Source: Prochlorococcus sp. AG-670-N10 (GTDB lineage: Bacteria; Cyanobacteriota; Cyanobacteriia; PCC-6307; Cyanobiaceae). Taken from it: a stretch of DNA of 35,868 bases. The DNA is taken from contig QCSX01000017.1 of NCBI GenBank assembly GCA_003209065.1, positions 1 through 35,868 on the forward strand. Direction: 5' to 3'. Each line of letters opens with the position of its first letter. Within the stretch, counting starts at the first letter, position 1. The notes beneath the pieces were generated by a model. It was not told the DNA's origin, searched no databases, and worked only from the letters and a program-made list of their open reading frames with translations. Below, piece after piece: positions 9,816 to 18,871 of this stretch. Made by a program: the position numbers and the translations under genes.

Positions 9816-10291
9816 TTTATTATTAAGTCAAATATGTTGAGAGGAGAACCTATAAAAACAATTCCTGGTAATGTAATTATTGGCCCTAAAAGGCTTCCTA
9901 CAATAACCTCAAATTTTGTATGACCTAAAGTTTCTTTTAAAGCTAATTGAGACTCAGGATCTAATTTCTTTGCTAGTTTGTTAATTTCTGCCGCCTGTAT
10001 ACCAGCTGATTTCCTGACCCCACTGGCGTCGTACATAACAATTAGTGAAAGTGCAATCGCTAATGCAAATATTGGGTTATCAAAGCCTAATTGAAAACCT
10101 ATTCCTGATGTAGTACCAGTTATTAAAGCAGAATGACTCGAGGGCATCCCTCCTGTTTCAAACATAATTCCAAATCTAATCTCTCCTGTTGAAAGGAAAT
10201 TAAATATTATTTTAAAAAATTGAGCTATTAAACAAGATAATAAACTCCAGAAAAGAACTGAATTATCGAAAAAAGCTGAAAATTCTGACAT
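9812..10291 (-). CDS. divergent PAP2 (DUF212/YuiD-like) membrane protein
   Basis: A 159-residue membrane protein of the divergent PAP2 family related to acid phosphatase/vanadium haloperoxidase proteins. Family motifs are the GGMPSSHSALITG stretch near residues 46-58 and the VMYDASGVRKSAGIQA block near 84-99. Three to four hydrophobic segments span the chain, including the C-terminal GSLLGPIITLPGIVFIG. Its function in cyanobacteria is not known to me; plant relatives are chloroplast proteins. It follows crtE by 14 bases on the same strand, so the two may be co-transcribed. Its stop codon overlaps that of cobB. Confidence 0.88.
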   Translation of the reverse strand: MSEFSAFFDNSVLFWSLLSCLIAQFFKIIFNFLSTGEIRFGIMFETGGMPSSHSALITGTTSGIGFQLGFDNPIFALAIALSLIVMYDASGVRKSAGIQAAEINKLAKKLDPESQLALKETLGHTKFEVIVGSLLGPIITLPGIVFIGSPLNIFDLIIN

Positions 10292-10305
10292 AAGTTAAAT
10301 ACTCT

Positions 10306-11208
10306 TTATCTATCTCTATTTGTAATGAAATCAGCTAAGGAGATTAAATATTTTGCATTTAAACCCCAAGGCTCAATTGCTTTCTTAGCTTTGTCCACTA
10401 AATCGAAAGCTCTTTTTTTGGATTCTTCCATTCCAAGTAATTTGGGATACGTAGTTTTATCTGCCAAAAGATCTTTACCTGCTGTTTTGCCAAGCTTCTC
10501 ACTGCTTGAAGTTAAATCAAGGATATCATCTATTATTTGAAATGCTAAACCAATTCCCTCTGCATATGTAGTAAGGGCCTTTAATAATTCTTCATTAGCT
10601 CCGGCAATCATTGCCCCAGTTCTTACGCAAGCTTTTAATAATGCACCGGTCTTATGAAGATGAATATACTCAAGGGTTTCGAGGTCAACCTCTTTCCCTT
10701 CACATTCCAAATCAACAACTTGACCCCCAACTAGTCCAGGTGCTCCTGCTACTAGGGATAGTTCTCCAACTACATTTAATAATCTATTGGGATCAACACC
10801 AGGGCTTCTTAATGAGACCATTTCAAAGGCTCTAGTTAATAATGCATCACCAGCAAGAATTGCTAATGCATCTCCATAAACTTTATGATTGGTAGGTCTA
10901 CCTCTCCTCAAGTCGTCATTGTCCATGGCAGGTAAATCATCATGAATTAATGACATGGTGTGAATCATTTCTATGGCAACTGCTGTAGGAACAGCTAGAG
11001 AGGGATCACCTCCTGCTAGTGAACAAGAGGCTAAACATAATATTGGACGTATCCTTTTACCTCCAGCCAGGAGAGAATATCTCATTGATTCCCTAAGTAT
11101 TTCTGGATTCTCTGGACCTAAGGAAAAATCAAGAGCTTCTTCCACAACTTTTTTTGTGTCTTTTAGATATTTATCAAAATTCGAAATATTATCGATAACT
11201 TCTTTCAT
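10306..11208 (-). CDS. crtE: geranylgeranyl diphosphate synthase (CrtE-type prenyltransferase)
   Basis: Condenses isopentenyl diphosphate with allylic diphosphates to C20 geranylgeranyl diphosphate, the precursor of carotenoids, the chlorophyll phytyl chain and other prenyl lipids. Both aspartate-rich motifs are present: the first at residues 90-96 (HDDLPAMD, followed by RRGRP) and the second as QIIDDILD with the downstream LGKTAGKD. The KRIRP motif lies near residue 51. The 300-residue length fits bacterial GGPP synthases. It lies 37 bases after folD and 14 before the DUF212 gene, all on the minus strand. Farnesyl diphosphate synthase is the close alternative, but cyanobacterial context favours CrtE. 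Confidence 0.93.
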   Translation of the reverse strand: MKEVIDNISNFDKYLKDTKKVVEEALDFSLGPENPEILRESMRYSLLAGGKRIRPILCLASCSLAGGDPSLAVPTAVAIEMIHTMSLIHDDLPAMDNDDLRRGRPTNHKVYGDALAILAGDALLTRAFEMVSLRSPGVDPNRLLNVVGELSLVAGAPGLVGGQVVDLECEGKEVDLETLEYIHLHKTGALLKACVRTGAMIAGANEELLKALTTYAEGIGLAFQIIDDILDLTSSSEKLGKTAGKDLLADKTTYPKLLGMEESKKRAFDLVDKAKKAIEPWGLNAKYLISLADFITNRDR

Positions 11209-11245
11209 TTTTTACTTTGAGTAATGTTTTTCTGCATCGTGGGCT

Positions 11246-12142
11246 TTATGGCAGGAGGTCATTAAGATTTGATGATAAACCAAATTGTTTTTGCCAGCTG
11301 AAAATAGTATTTACTAGTAACATTGTTACTGTCATTGGTCCAACACCTCCAGGAACTGGTGTGTAAGCAAATACTTTGGGAATCACATCTCCTAATAATA
11401 CATCCCCGCATAATCTGGGTTTGCTTTTATCAGAACTTGTTAATCTATGTATTCCAACATCAATAATTACAGCGCCGTCTTTAACAAAACTTGAGTCTAT
11501 AAGGTTAGGCTTTCCTGCTGCAGCAATTAATATATCCGCTTCCTGGCATATCTTCTTTAAATTTGTAGTTTTTGAATGAGTCATTGTTACCGTCCCGTTA
11601 AGATTTAACAACATAAGAGACAGGGGTTTTCCAACCAACAAACTTCTTCCAATAACAACAATATTCTTTCCTTCAATAGTAATATTTTGGGATCTTAGTA
11701 AATTAATAATTCCAGCTGGTGTACAAGATCTCATTGCAGGTTCGTTTTTTACTAACTTGCCAATATTTTGCTCATTTAATCCATCTACATCTTTCTCTGG
11801 ATTGATATAACTTATCAATCTTTGCTCATCAAATTTCTTTGGTATGGGAAGTTGTAATAACATTCCATCGATATCCTTATCAAGATTTAATTTATTTATT
11901 AATTGTTCAACTTTATTCTGCTCTACTGTATCTTTTAGATGAAAAATATAACTCTTTATCCCCACCCTAGAACAAGCTTTTTCTTTGTTTTTAACATAAA
12001 CCCCGCTCGCAGGATCCTCGCCTATTCTTATTACAGCCAAACCAGGTTTTCTTTTTGCAATTGTTTTATTAACAGAAATATAATTCTTCAATTTTTCTTC
12101 GATTTCTAAAGATAATTTTTTACCATCAAGTTTTAATGACAT
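11246..12142 (-). CDS. folD: bifunctional methylenetetrahydrofolate dehydrogenase/cyclohydrolase
   Basis: Interconverts 5,10-methylene-, methenyl- and 10-formyl-tetrahydrofolate with NADP+, supplying one-carbon units for purines and formyl-Met. Visible family signatures are [14 protein letters not shown] (active-site Lys/Tyr region near residues 49-62), the QLPIPK block, [22 protein letters not shown] in the nucleotide-binding domain, and the C-terminal [13 protein letters not shown]. The 298-residue length is typical. It heads a probable minus-strand group folD-crtE-DUF212 and is divergent from the membrane HD protein, with 73 bases between starts. Confidence 0.97.
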   Translation of the reverse strand: MSLKLDGKKLSLEIEEKLKNYISVNKTIAKRKPGLAVIRIGEDPASGVYVKNKEKACSRVGIKSYIFHLKDTVEQNKVEQLINKLNLDKDIDGMLLQLPIPKKFDEQRLISYINPEKDVDGLNEQNIGKLVKNEPAMRSCTPAGIINLLRSQNITIEGKNIVVIGRSLLVGKPLSLMLLNLNGTVTMTHSKTTNLKKICQEADILIAAAGKPNLIDSSFVKDGAVIIDVGIHRLTSSDKSKPRLCGDVLLGDVIPKVFAYTPVPGGVGPMTVTMLLVNTIFSWQKQFGLSSNLNDLLP

Positions 12143-12215
12143 TTAGAAAAACTTCTCCTTTTTACTCCTAGCATGCCTATAATTTTAAATTAATCAATTA
12201 GATTTATTATATTCT

Positions 12216-13688
12216 GTGCAAAACCCTACAAGTATTCTTAAAAAATTAAATTTCTTTTGGAAAAGAAGTCAGTTCCCCTCTAGGAGGCCCATTCAAATTT
12301 CAAGAATAGATAAATTAATTATTTTCCTAATATGTATTGTTATTTCTATAATTTCTTCTTATAAAATTCTACTTGCTCCAACTCTAGAAGGTTCGGATGT
12401 TTTTTCTTGGTGCTTAACTTTTACTGAGGTCTTATTTACTTGTGGATTCTTAATATTAATTTCTAGAAAAGAAAATCCAAATATTAATTCGAGACAAATT
12501 CTATTAATTATTTCACTTCTTTTAATAGTTCAGATCATAAAAAATATATTTGGATCTGGACTTAGTCCTTTATCACTTATTATTCCTCCTTCTTTAATTA
12601 TTTCTCAAGGTATGGGTACCATAACTGCTTTAGCTTGGGTATCAATAGCAAGTCTAAGCTGGCCTGATCCTATTACAAATATTAATAATAATATGCTTGT
12701 TATAACCTTGATTTGCGCATGTGTCGTTTCAGTTCTTGGTGGAAGAATTAGAAGTCGAGCTCAGTTACTTCAACTTTCAATATTTGTTCCAATTGGAGCA
12801 TTAATTTCTCAATGGATATTTATTGGAAATGAGCAATATTTCTTAGTAGATAACCAAGAATTTTTCACTTCAAGTGGTAAAAGTTTTTCTGATTCTCTGC
12901 TACTGGCAATAATAATGCTCATAACAATATTATTTATTCCTATTTTTGAGTCAATATTTGGATTGTTAACGAAGGCAAGATTATTGGAATTGGCTGATAA
13001 AGAAAAACCTCTCATCAGAAGACTCTCTATTGAAGCTCCAGGTACTTTTGAACATACTTTATTAATATGTGGACTAGCTGAAGAGGCGACAAGAATGATA
13101 GGAGGCGATATTGATCTTATTAAAACTGGCTCTCTTTATCATGATGTTGGCAAATTACATGCTCCAAATTGGTTTATTGAGAATCAAGATGGGTCGAAAA
13201 ATCCGCATGATGAAATAGATGACCCTTTTAAAAGCGCAGAGGTTTTACAAGCCCACGTAGATGAAGGCCTGAAGTTTGCAAGAAAAAATAGATTGCCCAA
13301 ACCAATAGCAAATTTCATCCCAGAACATCAAGGGACTCTAAAAATGGGATATTTTCTTAATAAGGCCATAGAGAAAAAACTAAATTTTAGTGAGAGAGAT
13401 TTTAGATATAAAGGTCCTATCCCTCAATCTAAGGAAACTGCTATATTGATGCTTGCTGATGGATGTGAAGCGGCATTAAGAGCAATGGATATTAATGCTT
13501 CTGATTATGAAGCATTAGAAACAATATCCCAAATAGTTAATTCAAGACAAGTTGATGGACAATTAAACGATAGCAATCTTTCCAAAGGAGAAATTTTTCT
13601 TATTAAAAAATCTTTTTTGAATGTTTGGAAAAGAATTCGACATAGAAGAATTCAATATCCAACAACAAAGAATAACACTTTTTCTTAA
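12216..13688 (+). CDS. multi-span membrane HD-domain phosphohydrolase (7TM-HD/PgpH-like, short form)
   Basis: The N-terminal 250 residues hold about seven hydrophobic segments (near 33-52, 62-83, 94-110, 117-145, 161-176, 186-203 and 226-248). The rest is a cytoplasmic HD domain with the metal-binding His280 (APGTFEH), the His309-Asp310 pair in LYHDVGK, a later His in NPHDE and PEHQGT. This matches the 7TM-HD family, whose PgpH members degrade cyclic di-AMP. Family proteins usually carry a large extracytoplasmic domain between the first and second membrane spans; here that loop is only about ten residues. Substrate is therefore inference. The start is GTG at 12216. Divergent from folD. Confidence 0.87.
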   Translation: MQNPTSILKKLNFFWKRSQFPSRRPIQISRIDKLIIFLICIVISIISSYKILLAPTLEGSDVFSWCLTFTEVLFTCGFLILISRKENPNINSRQILLIISLLLIVQIIKNIFGSGLSPLSLIIPPSLIISQGMGTITALAWVSIASLSWPDPITNINNNMLVITLICACVVSVLGGRIRSRAQLLQLSIFVPIGALISQWIFIGNEQYFLVDNQEFFTSSGKSFSDSLLLAIIMLITILFIPIFESIFGLLTKARLLELADKEKPLIRRLSIEAPGTFEHTLLICGLAEEATRMIGGDIDLIKTGSLYHDVGKLHAPNWFIENQDGSKNPHDEIDDPFKSAEVLQAHVDEGLKFARKNRLPKPIANFIPEHQGTLKMGYFLNKAIEKKLNFSERDFRYKGPIPQSKETAILMLADGCEAALRAMDINASDYEALETISQIVNSRQVDGQLNDSNLSKGEIFLIKKSFLNVWKRIRHRRIQYPTTKNNTFS

Positions 13689-13699
13689 TTTGATAAGTT

Positions 13700-14092
13700 T
13701 TATAATCTGATGCTTTTTCGATGTTTTGGATTGCACCAATATATTAATGCAAAGACTCCAAAGATAGTAGACAAAAATGTAAAACCTCCAATTCCAGCAA
13801 TATCTTTAAGAGTGACTAATCGAAATATAGAATAAGGAGCTGTCCCCGTAATTATCATTGAAAGAGATACTAGAGTTAAGGTTATTCCCCATTTCTTCTC
13901 CGCTAAAAGAGCAGAAGAAGATACTATTCCAACTATTGCTGCAGGCCAGCCAAGGCTAATAGCTAGAGTAATATTAGCAACTTTTAAGGGCGGTCCAATA
14001 CTTACTATTAAAGCGATTATGGGTAAAGCAATGATATTACCTATCAACCCAACCCATGCGAGAGTCCAATATCCTAATACTCTTTCTCTCAT
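13700..14092 (-). CDS. small four-span membrane protein, unknown function
   Basis: A 130-residue protein made almost wholly of four hydrophobic segments (about 8-34, 38-64, 68-94 and 98-120) with short loops and a basic C-terminal tail (CNPKHRKSIRL). I do not recognise the family. The ATG start follows no clear ribosome binding site. It is convergent with the HD-domain gene, 11 bases away, and sits 90 bases beyond the end of leuA on the same strand, so it may be read from the leuA side or from its own promoter in that gap. The helix pattern makes it a credible gene. Confidence 0.75.
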   Translation of the reverse strand: MRERVLGYWTLAWVGLIGNIIALPIIALIVSIGPPLKVANITLAISLGWPAAIVGIVSSSALLAEKKWGITLTLVSLSMIITGTAPYSIFRLVTLKDIAGIGGFTFLSTIFGVFALIYWCNPKHRKSIRL

Positions 14093-14182
14093 TAGTTTGT
14101 TTGATTAATTATAAAATTAAAGTTTTAATCTACATTATTAAGTTACTAGTTTTTGGTTATACTTAATAATCCTAAGTCTACA

Positions 14183-15832
14183 TTAATCTTTGGGATTTGA
14201 TAATATCTTTTTTTTAGGGTTTTCTAAATTATCAAACTGGGGATGAATAGAGTTTTTCTTCTCTGAAAATACAAGCCTGTTTAAAGCATTCACAAATGCA
14301 TTCGCAGCAGCAACGACTACGTCTGTGTCAGCAGAATGACCTGAATATATTTTATTATTATTTCTAATTCTTATAGTAACTTCCCCTAAGGCATCTATTC
14401 CCTCCGTTACAGATTTTACTGAAAACTCTATTAGCTCATTAGGGACTTTAGCTAGTGCATTTAGTGCTTCGCAAACCGCATCTACAGGCCCAGTGCCTAT
14501 TGCAACAGCAGTATCTTCAGTATGATCTTCAGTATTTATAAGAGTAACTGTAGCGGTAGGCTTGGATGTACTGCCGCAACTAACTTGAAGGTGACTTAAT
14601 TGAAATTTAGATTCCGGAAGTTGAACCTGTTCACTTACGATAGCTTCTAAATCTCTATCAGTAATTTCTCGTTTTCTATCAGCTAGATCTTTGAAACGAG
14701 CAAAAGCATCATTCAAGTCTTCTCTACTTAAATCGTATCCCATCTCTTCCAGTCTTGCTCTTACGGCACTTCTTCCACTTAGCTTACCCAATGAGATTTT
14801 ATTATCATTCAGACCAACAGTTTTCGCATCAATAATTTCATATGTAAGCCTATTTTTTAGGACACCATCCTGATGAATTCCTGACTCATGAGCAAAAGCA
14901 TTTGCTCCAACAATTGCTTTATTAGGCTGAACATTCATTCCAGTTAAGTTAGAGACTAATCGTGAAGTTTTTGTTATTTCTTCTGTTCTTATAGCTGTAA
15001 GAGGCGTTGGCGAATCTGAACTTCTCCCAAAGAAACTATTAAAAAAACTTTTTCTTACATGTAATGCCATCACTAGTTCTTCAAGGGATGCATTCCCTGC
15101 TCTTTCACCTATACCATTTATAGTGCATTCTAGTTGCCTTGCTCCATTTTTTGCTGCTTCAAGAAAATTTGCAACTGCCAAACCTAAATCGTTATGACCA
15201 TGAACGGAAATAACAGCCTCATCAATATTTGGAACATTTTTATTAATATCAAAAATAAGCTTCCCAAATTCACTAGGAGTTGTGAAGCCAACTGTATCTG
15301 GAATATTAATGGTTGTTGCGCCTGAAGTTATTGCCAGTTGAATTACTTCATAAAGAAATTCAGGATCACTTCTTGAGGCATCTTCACAAGAAAATTCAAT
15401 ATCATCAACGAGAGATTTAGCATAACTAACCATTTCCGGAACAATAGATAAAACATCTTTTCTTGATTTCCTAAGTTTATGTTTTAGGTGAATATCACTT
15501 GTAGCTATGAAGGTATGTATCCTTTTTTTAGGAGCGGGAATTATTGCTTCGTAACAAGCTTTTATATCATTTGTTGATGCCCTAGCCAAACCGCAAATTA
15601 TTGGGCCATTTTCTCCTCCAACTACTTCCGAAATTTTATTTACCGCTTTAAAATCACCAGGACTAGCGAAAGGAAATCCTGCTTCAATAACATCTACACC
15701 TAATCTGGCAAGTTGATGAGCAATTGCAAGTTTTTCCTCAAGATTTAAACTTGCGCCTGGAGATTGTTCTCCATCTCTAAGAGTTGTATCAAAGATCAAT
15801 ATTCTGCCTGGATCTTTGGACATTAGCAACAT
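14183..15832 (-). CDS. leuA: 2-isopropylmalate synthase
   Basis: Condenses acetyl-CoA with 2-oxoisovalerate, the first committed step of leucine synthesis. The catalytic TIM-barrel begins with [13 protein letters not shown] and contains the [10 protein letters not shown] metal-binding block and [13 protein letters not shown]. The C-terminal regulatory domain (from about residue 390) is complete, so leucine feedback inhibition is expected. The 549-residue protein is of normal cyanobacterial length. The annotated ATG at 15832 is followed by a second Met at residue 4; either could be used. A serine/lysine-rich tail of about 30 residues follows the regulatory domain. It is divergent from the GH57 gene across 212 bases. 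Confidence 0.96.
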   Translation of the reverse strand: MLLMSKDPGRILIFDTTLRDGEQSPGASLNLEEKLAIAHQLARLGVDVIEAGFPFASPGDFKAVNKISEVVGGENGPIICGLARASTNDIKACYEAIIPAPKKRIHTFIATSDIHLKHKLRKSRKDVLSIVPEMVSYAKSLVDDIEFSCEDASRSDPEFLYEVIQLAITSGATTINIPDTVGFTTPSEFGKLIFDINKNVPNIDEAVISVHGHNDLGLAVANFLEAAKNGARQLECTINGIGERAGNASLEELVMALHVRKSFFNSFFGRSSDSPTPLTAIRTEEITKTSRLVSNLTGMNVQPNKAIVGANAFAHESGIHQDGVLKNRLTYEIIDAKTVGLNDNKISLGKLSGRSAVRARLEEMGYDLSREDLNDAFARFKDLADRKREITDRDLEAIVSEQVQLPESKFQLSHLQVSCGSTSKPTATVTLINTEDHTEDTAVAIGTGPVDAVCEALNALAKVPNELIEFSVKSVTEGIDALGEVTIRIRNNNKIYSGHSADTDVVVAAANAFVNALNRLVFSEKKNSIHPQFDNLENPKKKILSNPKD

Positions 15833-16044
15833 ATAACTGACTCTATCTTAGGCCAATTAAAAAAAATTACTAGAAGTCATTAATCCTATTAGATATTTTG
15901 AAAAAAAAATCTATAATTATTATAAATAAAAAGTAATTATATTCATTAAATAAAGTATTCTTTAAAAAAGTAAATAATAAAATATTTCCCTAAAGGTAAA
16001 TTTGATATTTTTAAAGTACTTTACTCTATAAGTTATAAAAAAGT
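15833..16044. other. divergent intergenic region between leuA and the GH57 gene
   Basis: About 90% A+T, with several TATAAT-like hexamers on both strands and a perfect 12-base palindrome TAAAGTACTTTA at 16012-16023, 21 bases ahead of the GH57 start. No RNA gene or convincing ORF is visible. Promoters for both flanking genes must lie here, but no single one stands out. Confidence 0.4.
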
Positions 16045-17628
16045 ATGAATGAGCAGTCTCCTAATAAAAATTACTTAGGCAGATTGGCAATTGTTTTACA
16101 TGCTCATCTTCCATATGTTAGAAAAAATGAAAAAAATTCCTTAGAAGAAGATTGGTTATTCCAAGCAATACTTGAATGTTATATTCCTTTGCTTCAAGTA
16201 ATGGAATCTTGTAAAAAACATGATAATAGCAATACAAAATTAACTCTAAGTTTATCTCCAACCTTATTATCTCTTCTTCAAAATAAACAAATTAAAAAAA
16301 AATTCTCATCATGGATTAAAACAAGAATTGAGTTTTTGACTGATTTACCTCATGAAGAACAAGTCGCTTCTGAATTTCTCATGAAGAACATAAAAAATAA
16401 TTATCTATATTGGGAAAAATGTCATGGGGATTTAATAGAGAGATTTAAAAAATTATGTATAACTGGAAATTTAGATATCCTTACTTGTGCAGCTACACAT
16501 GGATATTTACCAATCCTTAGAGAAAACCCTGAAACAGTATTAGGTCAAATTAATACTGCGATCAGAAGTCATGAAGTTATTTTTGGTACAAGACCCTCAG
16601 GAATTTGGTTGCCTGAATGTGCTTATTATGAACATTTAGATAATATCTTACGTAATTGCGGAATTAGATATGCAGTTTTAGATGGTCATGGGATTTTGAA
16701 TGGATCTCCAAGGCCAAGGTACGGGGTTTATGCTCCTATTTGTTCAAAAAAAGGGGTGGCTTTTTTTGGGAGAGATTGTGAGTCAACATTGCCAGTTTGG
16801 TCCTCAAGAGACGGGTTTCCCGGTAATCCTGTTTATAGAGAATTTCATAAAGACTTGGGGTGGGAATTGTCTTCCTCAGAACTACAAAAAAAAGGTATTA
16901 CTACAAACAGACCTTTAGGATTAAAATTTCATAGAATTACAAATAATAAATCCTTATTAGGCAAAAAAGAATTTTATATAGAAGGTGAGGCATTAAAAAA
17001 AGTTGAAGAACATGCTGAACAATATCTTTTATCAAGATCTAATCAATTAAAGAACCTTTCCTTATCATCATCTTTTGACCCCATGTTAATTGCTCCATTT
17101 GATGCAGAACTATTTGGACATTGGTGGTATGAAGGGCCAAGATTTATTGAAAATATACTAAGAAAATCTATAGATTATTCGATTAAGCTTACAAACCTAA
17201 AGGAAATTCTCCTCAATAAACCTAATATCCAAATTTGTGATCCCTCTCCATCAAGCTGGGGACAGGGGGGGTATCATGATTATTGGCTCAATGATAAAAA
17301 TGCATGGATAGTTCCAGAAATCACAAAAGCAGGGTCTGTTTTTGTTGAGTTATCTTCTAGAGAATTTAACGATGATTTTTCTATACGATTACTAAAGCAA
17401 GCAGCAAGAGAGTTACTTCTCTCTGAATCTTCTGATTGGAGTTTTATTTTAAGAGCAGGTACTACAACTGAACTCGCTAAGGAAAGGATTGATAGGCACC
17501 TTTTTAGATTCTGGAAATTAATTGATATGTTAGAAAAAAGATCTTTAATTGACTACAATTTTCTTGAAGATATTGAAGAAGAAGATAATATATTTCCTGA
17601 AATAAAAATAAAAGATTGGCAATTATAA
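16045..17628 (+). CDS. glycoside hydrolase family 57, 1,4-alpha-glucan branching enzyme type
   Basis: A 527-residue GH57 protein likely to form alpha-1,6 branches in glycogen or otherwise rearrange alpha-glucans. The (beta/alpha)7-type barrel starts with VLHAHLPYVR (His19 and His21). The expected nucleophile is Glu191 in GIWLPECAYY, and the expected acid is Asp353 in FDAELFGHWWYEGP. The region after residue 400 (SSWGQGGYHDYWL) corresponds to the DUF1957-type C-terminal helical domain of GH57 branching enzymes. GH57 alpha-amylase or glucanotransferase activity is an alternative. Convergent with the crtL gene, six bases apart. No signal peptide, so the substrate is intracellular. Confidence 0.88.
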   Translation: MNEQSPNKNYLGRLAIVLHAHLPYVRKNEKNSLEEDWLFQAILECYIPLLQVMESCKKHDNSNTKLTLSLSPTLLSLLQNKQIKKKFSSWIKTRIEFLTDLPHEEQVASEFLMKNIKNNYLYWEKCHGDLIERFKKLCITGNLDILTCAATHGYLPILRENPETVLGQINTAIRSHEVIFGTRPSGIWLPECAYYEHLDNILRNCGIRYAVLDGHGILNGSPRPRYGVYAPICSKKGVAFFGRDCESTLPVWSSRDGFPGNPVYREFHKDLGWELSSSELQKKGITTNRPLGLKFHRITNNKSLLGKKEFYIEGEALKKVEEHAEQYLLSRSNQLKNLSLSSSFDPMLIAPFDAELFGHWWYEGPRFIENILRKSIDYSIKLTNLKEILLNKPNIQICDPSPSSWGQGGYHDYWLNDKNAWIVPEITKAGSVFVELSSREFNDDFSIRLLKQAARELLLSESSDWSFILRAGTTTELAKERIDRHLFRFWKLIDMLEKRSLIDYNFLEDIEEEDNIFPEIKIKDWQL

Positions 17629-17634
17629 AAAATC

Positions 17635-18846
17635 TTATTTGATCTTTAACATCCCAAGCTTAACTTTTAAAGGTGAATTGATAAACATTTTACTCATCAC
17701 ATAAATTAGTTTTGGTAAGGGAAGTGTGTTGGTAAGAAAACCTACCCATTCTTTTGTTGATAATTTGAAGAAATTAGAAAAGAAGCTTCTTAATCTACTC
17801 TCATCAAAGCTCATTAATCTTCGGAGTCCATATTGATAAAGTTTATGTCTTTGAGTTAATTCATATGGCCATAAAACTGACCATCCTCTCGTTGCCAATT
17901 CTTTTGAACTATAGGTTGATTCTTTCAAAAAGATAGCTAATTTTTCTGCAAGAAGTGGAGCTCTTCTTAATAGAGATCCAATCATATAGCCAGATGCAGG
18001 ATGAACCATACTTGCGGCACCACCAAAACCAAGAACTGATTGATTTTTATATGGTAGGGGCAAATTCATAGGGAATAAGCAATGCTCTTCATGGAAAATT
18101 TCTTCTACTTTTACACCTTTATTTTTTAATCTACTTAAAAGTCTTTTCTTTAGATGATCTTGAGATAAGGCAGGATAACAAGCTAGTGATGTCTCCTCAA
18201 CAAAATAAGTTTCACTTCCAAGATCCATCGCATAAAGAAAAGAGGGTGACGATAACAACTCTTCATCACTTAAATGGTCAGAACGAAAATCCATTAAAAC
18301 AAATTGGTCTTTATTTACAGGAGGAGAAGAAAATTTACCTACTATCCCGTAAGCAGCTTGCTGAGCAACCTCTTTTAAAAGTGGCCTTTTGATAAATTTA
18401 CTACTATGTCCACTTGCATCAATTACTAATCTTGCCTTAAGTGTTAGCCCTGAGAAACAAATTACTTCAGAAATTTGTTTCTCAGCCTTAATTAATTTTG
18501 CCGTTTCATTCAACCATTGAATACCTTTGCATGATTTCAATAGTTCATTCTGAAAAGCTTCCTGATTTATTAACCCATAATCATAACCATGTTTTGTAGG
18601 ATAATTTCCTTTCTTAGTTAATCCATCTCCAAAGTAGCTCAAAGTTTTTGACCATCTATGAGATAACAAAGAAGCTAAACCTAATTCTTCTAATTCAGAT
18701 GCCCATATCCCATAAGTATTCTCCCACTTTTCATAAGGAGATTTTGTTGATATTCCCTTTATATTAAGATTTTGTTTGGCTAATTCCGAAGCTAGGCATA
18801 ATGCTGCAGGTCCAGAACCTAAAATTAAAATATCAAGTATTTCCAT
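17635..18846 (-). CDS. crtL: lycopene cyclase, CrtL (plant-like) type
   Basis: Closes the end rings of lycopene in carotenoid synthesis. The N-terminal FAD fingerprint is ILGSGPAALCLASELA; further family blocks are WENTYGIWASELEELGL (residues about 42-58), HGYDYGLINQEAFQNELL, VIDASGHSS and FGGAASMVHPASGYMIGSLL. The 403-residue length fits. Prochlorococcus encodes two related cyclases, one beta-specific (crtL-b) and one making epsilon rings (crtL-e); I lean to the beta type but cannot prove it by eye. It starts 25 bases after the gyrA stop on the same strand, so it may be read through from gyrA. Confidence 0.9.
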   Translation of the reverse strand: MEILDILILGSGPAALCLASELAKQNLNIKGISTKSPYEKWENTYGIWASELEELGLASLLSHRWSKTLSYFGDGLTKKGNYPTKHGYDYGLINQEAFQNELLKSCKGIQWLNETAKLIKAEKQISEVICFSGLTLKARLVIDASGHSSKFIKRPLLKEVAQQAAYGIVGKFSSPPVNKDQFVLMDFRSDHLSDEELLSSPSFLYAMDLGSETYFVEETSLACYPALSQDHLKKRLLSRLKNKGVKVEEIFHEEHCLFPMNLPLPYKNQSVLGFGGAASMVHPASGYMIGSLLRRAPLLAEKLAIFLKESTYSSKELATRGWSVLWPYELTQRHKLYQYGLRRLMSFDESRLRSFFSNFFKLSTKEWVGFLTNTLPLPKLIYVMSKMFINSPLKVKLGMLKIK

Positions 18847-18871
18847 GGGAACTATTTAATCTCCTTCCTTT

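Noticed and set aside
16012..16023. 12-base perfect palindrome TAAAGTACTTTA upstream of the GH57 gene as an operator
   Set aside because: It is a single short site matching no regulator I know, in a 90% AT region where such palindromes are common; noted only in the intergenic entry.
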